From Actimicrobium sp047621345 (GTDB lineage Bacteria > Pseudomonadota > Gammaproteobacteria > Burkholderiales > Burkholderiaceae_D): 64,000 nucleotides of DNA. Position numbers and translations under genes: made by a program. The DNA lies in the NCBI GenBank assembly GCA_047621345.1, contig JBLHLW010000017.1:1-64000 (forward strand). The letters are read 5' to 3'. Positions 1 through 8,506 of this stretch are shown one piece after another. The stretch's first letter is position 1. Each line of letters opens with the position of its first letter. The notes beneath the pieces were generated by a model. The model worked only from the letters and a program-made list of their open reading frames with translations, made no database searches and had not been told where the DNA came from.

Positions 1-55
1 AAAAGAAAGTAACCAAGAAAAAGGCGACCGCGAAGCGGCTGCCCTGCGGGTTCCC

Positions 56-143
56 AAAAGCCGGAGCCAGTCAGGGGGAAGGCCGCAAACTCGCTTCGCT
101 CAGACAGTGCGGCCTTCTTATCCCCTGACTGACTCCGACTTTT
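56..143. repeat. Long imperfect inverted repeat (hairpin-forming) downstream of recG
   Basis: The left arm (56-86) and right arm (109-143) are near-perfect reverse complements, with a few mismatches and a short insertion in the right arm. The loop is about 22 nt. The arms start with AAAAGCCGGAGCCAGTCAGG, or its complement with two C/T changes, and end with AAGGCCGC. Bases 1-55 resemble the flank of an intergenic repeat that I recall as common in Betaproteobacteria genomes. No gene is visible here. It could act as a transcription barrier for recG or be a decayed miniature mobile element; the sequence alone does not decide. Confidence 0.7.
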
Positions 144-180
144 GGCAGCTGCTTCAATGCGGGGTACGTCAAAGGCCACG

Positions 181-252
181 TCAACTTCAACTTCAACTTC
201 AACTTCAACTTCAACTTCAACTTCAACTTCAACTTCAACTTCAACTTCAACT
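181..252. repeat. (TCAACT)12 hexanucleotide microsatellite
   Basis: Twelve perfect tandem copies of TCAACT lie about 50 bp beyond the stop codon of recG and outside any convincing gene. The reading frame crossing it (a Leu-Gln repeat) runs antisense into recG and has no protein-like character. Perfect hexamer arrays of this length are expected to vary in copy number by slippage. Because a 6-bp change preserves frame and no gene covers it, its effect, if any, would be on recG mRNA ends or spacing. Confidence 0.9.
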
Positions 253-299
253 GTCACGGCTTTTCTGCTCGACGCGTAGTTTCTCACATCTCTCCGCAT

Positions 300-2462
300 C
301 TACACTTTCAGGAATTCTTCCTTCGCGCCCAGCCACCTGGCCAGATGCCTTTCTACTGTTTCCGGATCGTTGCGCAGAAGGTCGATGGCGATGGTGCGCG
401 CTTGTTCGACCAGCCATTGGTCAGTCTCCAGATCCGCAAAGCGCAGCATCGCCTGCCCCGATTGCCGCGCCCCAAGAAATTCGCCCGGTCCGCGGATCTG
501 CAAATCGCGTCGGGCGATTTCAAAGCCGTCCGTTGTTTCGCGCATTGTTCCTAAACGTTGCTTGGCGACTTGCCCAAGCGGGCTCTGGTACAGCAACAGA
601 CACACACTGGCGGCGCTGCCGCGACCAACCCGGCCGCGCAATTGGTGTAGCTGCGATAAACCAAAACGCTCTGCATGTTCGATCACCATCAGCGATGCGT
701 TCGGCACATCGACACCGACTTCGATGACGGTGGTGGCCACCAGCACCTGAATCTCGGCGCGGGTGAAGGCGTCCATCACCGCCTGCTTTTCCTGCGGTTT
801 CAAACGACCATGGACCAGACCAACCTGCAAGTCGGGCAGGGCAGCCGACAACGTAGCGTGGGTGTCGGTGGCCGTCTGCAATTGCAGTGCTTCGGATTCT
901 TCGATCAGTGGACAGACCCAGTACGCTTGCCTGCCTTCGAGCGCGGCGACGTGGACACGGTCGATGACTTCGTCGCGCCGGTTCTGGTCGATCACGCGCG
1001 TGACAATCGGCGTGCGGCCGGGCGGTAGTTCGTCGATCACCGAGACTTCGAGATCGGCGTAATAGGTCATTGCCAGCGTGCGTGGAATCGGTGTCGCCGA
1101 CATCATCAGCTGATGCGGCACGATCTGCGTCGGGTCGATGTCGTCGCTCAGGCCGAGGCCTTTGTTGCGTAAGGTCAGGCGCTGACCGACACCAAAGCGA
1201 TGCTGCTCATCGACGATCACTAGCCCGAGCCGGGCGAAAATAACATCGTCCTGAATCAGCGCATGGGTGCCAATGATTAATTGCGCGCTGCCGGATTCGA
1301 TGCGCTGTTTGGCCTCTAGCTTGGCCTTTTTTTTCAGGCTGCCGGTCAGCCAGACGACCTCGATGCCGAGTGGTTCAAGCCAGCCGGCAATCTTGCGGAA
1401 ATGCTGGTCAGCGAGGATTTCAGTGGGCGCCATCAACACGGCCTGAAAACCGCTGTCGATCGCCTGCGCAGCCGCCAGCGCCGCGACCACCGTCTTGCCG
1501 CTGCCGACGTCGCCCTGTAGTAAGCGCTGCATCGGGAACGGTGCCTGCAAGTCGTGGCGAATCTGGTCGAGCACGCGTTGCTGTGCACCGGTCAGCGCAA
1601 ACGGCAGCACGCGCTGGAAGGCCAGCGATAGGGCGCCGATCACCGGCAGCGGCGCGGCCCCTTTGGCGCGGCGTGCGACTTGTGCGCGCTTGAGCGACAA
1701 CTGCTGCGCCAGCAATTCGTCAAACTTCATGCGCACCCAGGCCGGATGCGAGCGGTCTTCGAGAGCGCCTTCATCCACCTCGGGCGGTGGATTGTGCAGT
1801 AAGCGCACGGCGGTTTCGAAGGGCATCAGGTCGAGCGCTTCGAGCAGCGCCGGCGCGAGGGTGTCGCGCCAGTTAATGCGCGCCATTGCGCTCGTGATCG
1901 CCTTGCGCAAATAAGTTTGTGGCAAGCCGTCGCCGCTCGGATACACCGGCGTCAGCGCGACCGGCAGCGGCGCACCTTCGAGCACCATCTTGTAGAGCGG
2001 ATGGACCATCTCCGGCCCGAAAAAGCCGTGGCGTAGCTCACCCCGTGCGCGTACCCGATTCCCTTCTGCCATTTGCTTGAGCTGGCTGCCGTAGAAATTC
2101 AGAAAGCGCAGCATCACTTGCCCGGTCTCGTCCGCCAGTGTCACGACGAGCTGGCGGCGTGGCTGATACTGGACTTCGCAGGCCGTGACCATGCCCTCGA
2201 CTTGCACCGTCTGACCGCCCATAAATGACGCATCGCGGATGAGCACGATGCGGGTTTCGTCTTCGTAGCGCAGCGGCAAATGCAGCACCATGTCCATGTC
2301 GGACCGCAAGCCCAATCGGGCCAGTTTGTCCTCGGTTTTCCGGGCGGTGGGGGTGGGCTTGGCGGGTTTTCGCTTCGCGATGGGCGGTTCAGGCGTCAAG
2401 AGAGTCGGCTCAGCGTAAAATGGCGGGTTGCGCAGGTCGATGGGTGATCTGCAAACCCGCAA
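300..2462 (-). CDS. recG: ATP-dependent DNA helicase RecG
   Basis: RecG is a superfamily 2 helicase that remodels stalled replication forks and branch-migrates Holliday junctions. The order is a wedge/OB-fold DNA-binding region (about residues 80-180), a Walker A GDVGSGKT near residue 317, a DEQH box near 418, and a C-terminal helicase lobe with an HQLRGRVGRG motif. The open frame gives 720 aa from a TTG codon. The family is usually somewhat shorter, and no ATG lies near the N terminus before residue 56, so the true start may be a downstream TTG near 2399. It is divergent from queA with only about 50 bp between. Identity is certain; the start is not. Confidence 0.95.
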   Translation of the reverse strand: MRVCRSPIDLRNPPFYAEPTLLTPEPPIAKRKPAKPTPTARKTEDKLARLGLRSDMDMVLHLPLRYEDETRIVLIRDASFMGGQTVQVEGMVTACEVQYQPRRQLVVTLADETGQVMLRFLNFYGSQLKQMAEGNRVRARGELRHGFFGPEMVHPLYKMVLEGAPLPVALTPVYPSGDGLPQTYLRKAITSAMARINWRDTLAPALLEALDLMPFETAVRLLHNPPPEVDEGALEDRSHPAWVRMKFDELLAQQLSLKRAQVARRAKGAAPLPVIGALSLAFQRVLPFALTGAQQRVLDQIRHDLQAPFPMQRLLQGDVGSGKTVVAALAAAQAIDSGFQAVLMAPTEILADQHFRKIAGWLEPLGIEVVWLTGSLKKKAKLEAKQRIESGSAQLIIGTHALIQDDVIFARLGLVIVDEQHRFGVGQRLTLRNKGLGLSDDIDPTQIVPHQLMMSATPIPRTLAMTYYADLEVSVIDELPPGRTPIVTRVIDQNRRDEVIDRVHVAALEGRQAYWVCPLIEESEALQLQTATDTHATLSAALPDLQVGLVHGRLKPQEKQAVMDAFTRAEIQVLVATTVIEVGVDVPNASLMVIEHAERFGLSQLHQLRGRVGRGSAASVCLLLYQSPLGQVAKQRLGTMRETTDGFEIARRDLQIRGPGEFLGARQSGQAMLRFADLETDQWLVEQARTIAIDLLRNDPETVERHLARWLGAKEEFLKV

Positions 2463-2513
2463 CCTTAGCAGTTCCCGAGCCGATTCGTAACCAGCACGCC
2501 ACCCATTCCACGC

Positions 2514-3539
2514 ATGTACTCACTTTCCGATTTTGATTTTGATTTGCCGCAATCCCTGATTGCCCAGCACCCGTTGGCCCAGCGCAGTGCGTCGCGTCTG
2601 TTGCAGCTCGCTGGTGACACACCTGTTGACCGCCAGTTTGCCGACATCGTCGCGCTGCTCACCCCCGGTGACCTGCTGGTGTTTAACGACACGCGCGTGC
2701 TGAAAGCCCGTTTTTTCGGCAACAAGCACAGCGGTGGCAAAGTCGAGGTGTTGATCGAGCGCGTGCTCGACGCGCGCACTGTGCATGCACAGATCCGCTC
2801 GTCGAAGTCGCCCGTGGCGGGCAGCGTGGTCCGCCTGTCGGACGCGTTCGATGTCATCGTCGGTCCGCGCGCGGGTGAGTTTTTCACGCTGACCTTTCCG
2901 TCGGACGTGTTCGAGCTGATCGAGACCCACGGTCGCCTGCCGCTACCGCCGTACATCGATCACACCGCCGATGCCTTTGATGAAACGCGCTATCAAACCG
3001 TGTATGCCCGCACGCCGGGCGCGGTTGCGGCACCGACAGCCGGCCTGCATTTCGATCAGGCCCTGCTCGACAAGCTGACCGAGTACGGTATCCATTTTGC
3101 GTTCGTCACGCTGCACGTCGGTGCCGGCACGTTCCAGCCGGTGCGCACCGAAGTGCTGGCCGAACACGCGATGCACAGCGAGTGGTACACGCTGCCGGTG
3201 GCCACCGTCGATGCAGTGCGTGCAACCCGTGCAGCCGGACGTGACGTGGTCGCTGTCGGCACCACCAGTCTGCGCGCGCTGGAGTCCGCCTCGCAAACGG
3301 GCGAGCTGGTCGCGGGCAGTGCCGACACCCGCCTGTTCATCACGCCCGGTTACCGCTTCAAGACGGTGACGCGGCTGATCACCAATTTCCATTTACCCAA
3401 GTCGACCTTGCTGATGCTGGTCTCTGCCTTCGCTGGTTACCCGGCGATTCGTGCCGCGTATGCCCATGCGATTGCGCAGCACTACCGGTTTTTCAGTTAT
3501 GGCGACGCGATGTTCCTCACCTGTATTGATCATGATTGA
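2514..3539 (+). CDS. queA: S-adenosylmethionine:tRNA ribosyltransferase-isomerase
   Basis: QueA transfers and isomerises the ribose of SAM onto preQ1-modified tRNA, giving epoxyqueuosine at the wobble position. The 341-aa product is collinear with the family. It has the N-terminal SDFDFDLPQSLIAQHPL segment, a GDLLVFNDTRV motif near residue 60, the TAGLHF motif in the middle, and NFHLPKSTLLMLVSAFAG near the C terminus. Its TGA stop overlaps the tgt start by 8 nt, so the two queuosine genes are translationally coupled. No strong Shine-Dalgarno precedes the ATG. Confidence 0.96.
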   Translation: MYSLSDFDFDLPQSLIAQHPLAQRSASRLLQLAGDTPVDRQFADIVALLTPGDLLVFNDTRVLKARFFGNKHSGGKVEVLIERVLDARTVHAQIRSSKSPVAGSVVRLSDAFDVIVGPRAGEFFTLTFPSDVFELIETHGRLPLPPYIDHTADAFDETRYQTVYARTPGAVAAPTAGLHFDQALLDKLTEYGIHFAFVTLHVGAGTFQPVRTEVLAEHAMHSEWYTLPVATVDAVRATRAAGRDVVAVGTTSLRALESASQTGELVAGSADTRLFITPGYRFKTVTRLITNFHLPKSTLLMLVSAFAGYPAIRAAYAHAIAQHYRFFSYGDAMFLTCIDHD

Positions 3540-4659
3540 TTTCAAACTCTTAAAAACCGACGGTCATGCACGACGCGGCCGCATCACCCTCAACCATGGC
3601 GTGATCGAAACACCGATCTTCATGCCGGTCGGGACCTACGGCACGGTCAAGGCGATGTCGCCGCTCGAACTGCTGGAGATTAACGCGCAGGTTGTGCTCG
3701 GTAATACCTTTCACTTGTGGCTGCGGCCCGGCATCGAGGTCATCGCCAAGTTTGGCGGGCTGCATAAATTCATGGGGTGGGACAAGCCGATCCTGACGGA
3801 CTCCGGTGGCTTTCAGGTCTTTTCGCTGGGCGCCATGCGCAAAATCAGCGAAGAGGGCGTGAAATTTTCTTCGCCGATCAATGGCGACAAATTGTTCCTG
3901 TCGCCGGAAATTTCGATGCAGATCCAGCGCGCCTTGAACTCCGACATCGTCATGCAGTTCGATGAATGCACGCCTTACGAAATTGATGGCCGTCCCGCGA
4001 CCGATGCCGAAGCGGCCGCCTCGATGCGCATGTCGCTGCGCTGGGCCAAACGTTCGCATAACGAATTCGTCGAAGGCGACAATCCGAACGCGCTGTTCGG
4101 TATTGTTCAGGGCGGTATGTTCGAGCATCTGCGCGATGAGTCGTTGGCCGGCCTCAATGACATCGACTTTGGCGGGATCGCCATCGGCGGCCTGTCAGTC
4201 GGCGAACCGAAAGAAGACATGATGCGGGTGCTGGCGCATGTCGGCCCGAAACTGCCTGCCAACAAGCCGCATTACCTGATGGGTGTGGGGACGCCGGAAG
4301 ATCTGGTGGCCGGCGTGGCTAATGGTATCGATATGTTTGATTGCGTGATGCCGACCCGCAATGCGCGCAATGGCTGGCTGTTCACACGCTTCGGCGACAT
4401 TAAAATTCGTAATGCCAAGCACAAGGACGATACCCGTCCGCTTGACGAGACCTGCAGTTGCTATGCCTGCCGCAACTTCTCGCGCGCCTATCTGCATCAC
4501 CTGCAACGGTCCGGCGAAATTCTTGGCGCGCGGATGAATACCGTGCATAACCTGCACTACTATCTGCAACTGATGCAGGACATGCGCGATGCGATTGATG
4601 CGGGTACGTTCCAGGCTTTCGTTGCAGTTTTTCATGCGCAGCGTGCACGCGGCACCTGA
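3532..4659 (+). CDS. tgt: tRNA-guanine transglycosylase
   Basis: Tgt exchanges guanine-34 for preQ1 in Asp, Asn, His and Tyr tRNAs, the step before QueA. The ATG at 3532 gives a 375-aa protein starting MIDFKLLKTDGHARRGR, matching the usual family N terminus. The open frame extends upstream only because it overlaps queA. DSGGFQVFS carries a catalytic Asp, GIVQGG and GGLSVGE are family motifs, and the C-terminal CSCYAC plus a downstream His form the zinc site. The gene sits between queA and yajC, the common proteobacterial order. Confidence 0.96.
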   Translation: MIDFKLLKTDGHARRGRITLNHGVIETPIFMPVGTYGTVKAMSPLELLEINAQVVLGNTFHLWLRPGIEVIAKFGGLHKFMGWDKPILTDSGGFQVFSLGAMRKISEEGVKFSSPINGDKLFLSPEISMQIQRALNSDIVMQFDECTPYEIDGRPATDAEAAASMRMSLRWAKRSHNEFVEGDNPNALFGIVQGGMFEHLRDESLAGLNDIDFGGIAIGGLSVGEPKEDMMRVLAHVGPKLPANKPHYLMGVGTPEDLVAGVANGIDMFDCVMPTRNARNGWLFTRFGDIKIRNAKHKDDTRPLDETCSCYACRNFSRAYLHHLQRSGEILGARMNTVHNLHYYLQLMQDMRDAIDAGTFQAFVAVFHAQRARGT

Positions 4660-4677
4660 CTCGGGCAAAGCCGATGC

Positions 4678-4683
4678 TAGAAT
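4678..4683 (+). promoter_or_regulatory. Possible -10 element upstream of yajC
   Basis: TAGAAT lies about 30 nt upstream of the yajC start. No clear -35 hexamer is visible at the expected spacing, so yajC-secDF may have a weak promoter of its own in addition to read-through from queA-tgt. Confidence 0.3.
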
Positions 4684-4716
4684 GCCGTTCAATTTACCAA
4701 ACCCTTGGAGTACACC

Positions 4717-5046
4717 TTGTTCATTACCAACGCTTACGCGCAAAGCCCTCTGGATGGCCTCGGCCTGAGCAGCAACCTGACCAGTTTCCTGCCGATCATC
4801 CTGATGTTCGTCGTGCTGTACTTCCTGATGATCCGTCCACAAATGAAGCGTCAAAAAGAACAGAAGTCGATGATGGACGCGCTGGCCAAGGGCGATGAAG
4901 TCGTCACCTCCGGTGGCATCCTCGGCAAGTTGACCAAGGTCACCGACGCCTACCTGACCATTGAAATCGCCGACGGCACCGAAGTGCTGGTGCAAAAAGG
5001 CGCGGTCTCGACACTGCTGCCTAAAGGCACGATCAAGTCGCTGTAA
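4717..5046 (+). CDS. yajC: Preprotein translocase accessory subunit YajC
   Basis: YajC is a single-span inner-membrane protein that associates with SecDF and SecYEG. I place the start at TTG 4717 because GGAG at 4707-4710 gives a Shine-Dalgarno at 6 nt spacing and the protein then begins FITNAYAQ, like other betaproteobacterial YajC proteins. The product is 109 aa. One hydrophobic helix (FLPIILMFVVLYFLMI) is followed by the conserved RPQMKRQKE and GDEVVTSGGILGKL segments. It lies upstream of secD and secF. Confidence 0.93.
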   Translation: MFITNAYAQSPLDGLGLSSNLTSFLPIILMFVVLYFLMIRPQMKRQKEQKSMMDALAKGDEVVTSGGILGKLTKVTDAYLTIEIADGTEVLVQKGAVSTLLPKGTIKSL

Positions 5047-5139
5047 GTCCTGCATGGCGATGCCTGTCCTGGCGTCGCCGTCTCACTGACCTGTTCCTGC
5101 GCCTGCCGCCCACCCCCGAACGCATTCGAACGCCTAATC

Positions 5140-7014
5140 ATGAATCGCTATCCTCTCTGGAAATACCTGATCATCGGTCTCGCGCTGATCTTTGGCGTGA
5201 TCTACACCGTGCCGAATTTCTTCGGCGAATCTCCTGCCGTACAGATCAGCAGTGGCAAGGCCACTTTCAAGCTGGAAGCTGCCGCGCTCGCCCGCGTCCA
5301 GGACATCCTGGAAAAAGGTGGCTTGCCATCGACCGGCTTATATTACGAAGTCAATGGCTCGCAAGGCTCGATCCGGGCACGCTTTACCGATCCTGATATC
5401 CAGTTCAAGGCCAAGGCCTTGCTGGAAAAAGAACTCAACGCCGATCCGTCGGACCCGACCTATCTGGTCGCGTTTAACTTGTTGCACAACACCCCGCAAT
5501 GGCTGCAAAGCCTGCATGCGTTCCCGATGTATCTGGGACTGGATTTGCGCGGTGGTGTGCATTTTCTGATGCAAGTCGATACCCGCGCAGTGCTGTCCAA
5601 GCGTCTGCAAGGGTTGCAGAGCGGGGTGCGGACGGCGTTGCGCGACAAAAATATTCGGCATGTCGGTATCAGTCGTAACGGTAATGCGGTCGAAGTGGCT
5701 TACCGTGATGTCGCGATGCGGGACCAGTCGAAGGAAATTCTGGCATCGCAATTGCCGGACATCCTGCTCACCGATGGTACCGACGCGGCCAATCCGAAAC
5801 TGATCATCACACTCAAGGAAGCGGCGCTGAAAGCGGCGCAGGATGATGCGGTGAACCAGAATATCGCGACGCTTTCACGCCGCGTCAATGAACTTGGCGT
5901 GGCCGAGCCGATCATTCAGCGTCAGGGCGCGGACCGTATCGTGGTGCAGTTGCCGGGCGTGCAGGATGTGACCCGCGCAAAGGACATCATCGGTCGTCAG
6001 GCCACGCTGGAAGTCCGCATGGTCGATGAAACTGTGACCCGCGGCACCGAAGAAACCGCTGCGATTCCGTTCAATTCCGAACTGTTCAAGGTTGGCAAGG
6101 GCGTGCCGGTCGTGCTGTACAAGGAGCCCATCATCACCGGCGATTACATCGCCAGCGCCAGCGCCAGTTTTGACCAGAACCAGCAACCGGCAGTTGGCAT
6201 CGACCTCAATGGTGATGGTGGTCGCAAGATGCGTGACGCAACGCGCGGCAAGGTTGGCAAATCGATGGCCATCGTGCTGTTCGAAAAAGGCAAGGGCGAA
6301 GTCCTGACTGTGGCGACGATTCGTGATGAACTTGGTTCTCGGTTCCAGATCAGTGGCATGGGTTCACCCGAAGCCGCCGGTGACCTGTCACTGCTGCTGC
6401 GTGCCGGTTCGCTGGCCGCGCCGATGGACTTCGTCGAAGAGCGCACGATCGGTCCGCAACTGGGTGCCGAGAATATCGCCAAGGGTTTCAACTCCACGAA
6501 ATACGGTTTTGCAGCGATTGCCGTGTTCATGGTGATCTACTACATGTTGTTTGGCGTGTTTAGTGTTGTTGCCTTGTCGGTTAACTTGTTGCTGCTGGTG
6601 GCGCTGCTGTCGCTGCTGCAAGCCACACTGACGCTGCCAGGAATTGCCGCGATCGCACTGACGTTGGGTATGGCGATTGATGCCAACGTGCTGATTAATG
6701 AACGTATCCGTGAAGAACTGCGCAATGGTAATTCACCGCAAGCGGCGATTTCGATTGGTTTCGATCGCGCCTGGGCCACCATTATCGACTCGAACGTGAC
6801 GACGATGATTGCCGGACTGGCCTTGCTGATCTTCGGTTCTGGCCCGATTCGTGGTTTCGCTGTCGTGCATTGCCTCGGTATCTTGACCTCGATCTTTTCT
6901 TCTGTGTTCGTCTCGCGGGGCCTCGCCAATCTCTGGTATGGCCGTCAGAAAAAACTCACCAGCCTGTCGATCGGTACGATCTGGAAGCCGGAACCAGCAA
7001 AGAAGGAACTGTAA
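5140..7014 (+). CDS. secD: Protein translocase subunit SecD
   Basis: SecD couples the proton-motive force to late steps of protein export and works with SecF. The 624-aa product has an N-terminal transmembrane helix, a large periplasmic P1 region (about 30-440) with the DLRGG motif, and a C-terminal RND-like bundle of five helices carrying GMAIDANVLINERIREE. The TAA stop overlaps the ATG of secF by one base. There is no obvious Shine-Dalgarno ahead of the ATG, and 93 bp separate it from yajC. Confidence 0.97.
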   Translation: MNRYPLWKYLIIGLALIFGVIYTVPNFFGESPAVQISSGKATFKLEAAALARVQDILEKGGLPSTGLYYEVNGSQGSIRARFTDPDIQFKAKALLEKELNADPSDPTYLVAFNLLHNTPQWLQSLHAFPMYLGLDLRGGVHFLMQVDTRAVLSKRLQGLQSGVRTALRDKNIRHVGISRNGNAVEVAYRDVAMRDQSKEILASQLPDILLTDGTDAANPKLIITLKEAALKAAQDDAVNQNIATLSRRVNELGVAEPIIQRQGADRIVVQLPGVQDVTRAKDIIGRQATLEVRMVDETVTRGTEETAAIPFNSELFKVGKGVPVVLYKEPIITGDYIASASASFDQNQQPAVGIDLNGDGGRKMRDATRGKVGKSMAIVLFEKGKGEVLTVATIRDELGSRFQISGMGSPEAAGDLSLLLRAGSLAAPMDFVEERTIGPQLGAENIAKGFNSTKYGFAAIAVFMVIYYMLFGVFSVVALSVNLLLLVALLSLLQATLTLPGIAAIALTLGMAIDANVLINERIREELRNGNSPQAAISIGFDRAWATIIDSNVTTMIAGLALLIFGSGPIRGFAVVHCLGILTSIFSSVFVSRGLANLWYGRQKKLTSLSIGTIWKPEPAKKEL

Positions 7015-7952
7015 TGGAATTATTCCGCATCAAGAAAACCATACCGTTCATGCGGCATGCGTTGGTCTTTAACGCGATTTCGGCAGTGACGTTTGTGCTG
7101 GCCGTGTTTTTCCTGTTCTATAACGGTCTGCATTTTTCGATCGAGTTCAAGGGCGGCACGCTCATTGAAGTGAGCTACAAGAATCCGGCCAATATCGAAC
7201 AGGTGCGCAAGACTGTCGAGGCACTCGGTTATACCGATAACCAGGTGCAGAGCTTCGGCAAGGCCGAAGATGTGATGATTCGCTTGCCTTCGCGGCCGGG
7301 TGTCAACACTGCGCAGCAAAGCGGTCGAGTCCTCGAAGCACTCAAGCTGCGCGATGCCGATGTCGAACTGCGCCGGGTGGAGTACGTCGGTCCGCAAGTC
7401 GGTGCGGAACTTGCTCAGAACGGCTTGACAGCGCTGGCGATGGTGATCGTCGGGATCATGATTTACTTGGCGATCCGCTTCGAATGGAAATACGCGGTGT
7501 CGGCCATCATCGCCAACTTGCACGACGTGATCATCATCCTGGGTTTCTTTGCGTTCTTCCAGTGGGAGTTTTCGTTGACGGTGCTCGCTGCGGTGCTGGC
7601 GGTACTGGGATACTCGGTCAATGAATCGGTCGTGGTGTTCGACCGTATCCGTGAAAATTTCCGCACACAGCGCAAGACGTCGGTGGTCGAAGTGATCGAC
7701 AGCGCAATCACCAGCACGATTTCGCGCACCATCATCACGCACGGTTCGACCCAGATGATGGTGTTGGCCATGCTGCTGTTCGGTGGCCCGTCGCTGCATT
7801 ATTTTGCGGTTGCGCTGACCATTGGTATTTGCTTCGGTATCTATTCGTCGGTGTTCGTGGCGGCTGCGGTAGCGATGTGGCTGGGCGTGAAGCGTGAAGA
7901 CTTAATCAAGCCAGTCAAGGAAAAAGACGAGACGGATGGTGCGGTGGTGTAA
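7014..7952 (+). CDS. secF: Protein translocase subunit SecF
   Basis: SecF is the partner of SecD in the inner membrane. The ATG at 7014 overlaps the secD stop (TAATG) and gives 312 aa starting MELFRIKKTIPFMR. Visible features are the FKGG motif of the periplasmic domain, six predicted transmembrane helices, and the conserved GYSVNESVVVFDRIREN in the fourth helix region. It is the last gene of the queA-tgt-yajC-secDF block and is followed 22 nt later by a strong terminator. Confidence 0.97.
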   Translation: MELFRIKKTIPFMRHALVFNAISAVTFVLAVFFLFYNGLHFSIEFKGGTLIEVSYKNPANIEQVRKTVEALGYTDNQVQSFGKAEDVMIRLPSRPGVNTAQQSGRVLEALKLRDADVELRRVEYVGPQVGAELAQNGLTALAMVIVGIMIYLAIRFEWKYAVSAIIANLHDVIIILGFFAFFQWEFSLTVLAAVLAVLGYSVNESVVVFDRIRENFRTQRKTSVVEVIDSAITSTISRTIITHGSTQMMVLAMLLFGGPSLHYFAVALTIGICFGIYSSVFVAAAVAMWLGVKREDLIKPVKEKDETDGAVV

Positions 7953-7974
7953 ATCGCTGTGGCACCGACGTAGT

Positions 7975-8015
7975 AAAAAAGCCTTCCGGACATCGCTGTC
8001 CGGAAGGCTTTTTTT
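7975..8015 (+). terminator. Rho-independent terminator after secF
   Basis: A perfect 12-bp stem GCCTTCCGGACA/TGTCCGGAAGGC with a TCGC loop is flanked by A6 on the left and T7 on the right. It would work for transcripts from secF and, weakly, from the opposite side. Confidence 0.93.
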
Positions 8016-8049
8016 CGGGTCAGCAGACGCACGCTGGAGTTGTTGATGG

Positions 8050-8453
8050 GGTGGGCACTGTTCTTTGCGCCTACGCGCGCGAACCGGAAGTGCTCGTCAA
8101 TTCGGGACGTTCGGCGGCACGCACGCGTGGGCACGATGACCCCGTGCCCACCCTACGTAGGGTGGGCACAGCTTTTTGTGCCCACGCGCGCGAACCGGAA
8201 GTGCCTGTCAATTCTGGACGTTAGGCGGCACACACGCGTGGGCACGATGACCCCGTGCCCACCCTACGTAGGGTGGGCACAGCTTTTTGTGCCCACGCGC
8301 GCGAACCGGAAGTGCTCGTCAATTCAGGACGTTCGACGGCACACACGCGTGGGCACGATGACCCTGTGCCCACCCTACGTAGGGTGGGCACAGCTTTTTG
8401 TGCCCACGCGCGCGAGCCGGAAGTGCCTGTCAATTCGGGTCGTTCGGCGGCAC
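8050..8453. repeat. Tandem array of a 111-bp palindromic repeat (3.6 copies)
   Basis: Units begin with GGTGGGCAC at 8050, 8161, 8272 and 8383, an exact 111-bp period; the last copy is cut short near 8453. Each unit holds two dyads: GTGGGCAC...GTGCCCAC around a T-rich loop, and CGTGGGCACGATGACCCCGT followed by GCCCACCCTACG. Units differ at only a few positions. All six frames give repetitive low-complexity peptides, so no gene is called between secF and purB. Related elements occur at 17317-17558 and 50636-50663. Confidence 0.95.
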
Positions 8454-8506
8454 GCTACCTACTGCCCGCTCTCGCCGTCCGCTAATGCCGCCTCTTTCGA
8501 GGGGCT

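Noticed and set aside
107..727. Plus-strand frame with a Leu-Gln repeat
   Set aside because: It is the translation of the TCAACT microsatellite run into the antisense of recG; no ribosome site or domain.
4195..5055. 286-aa minus frame opposite tgt and yajC
   Set aside because: Antisense shadow of two recognised genes.
8050..8453. CRISPR array
   Set aside because: Whole 111-bp units are conserved, with no short constant repeat and unique spacers, and no cas genes nearby.
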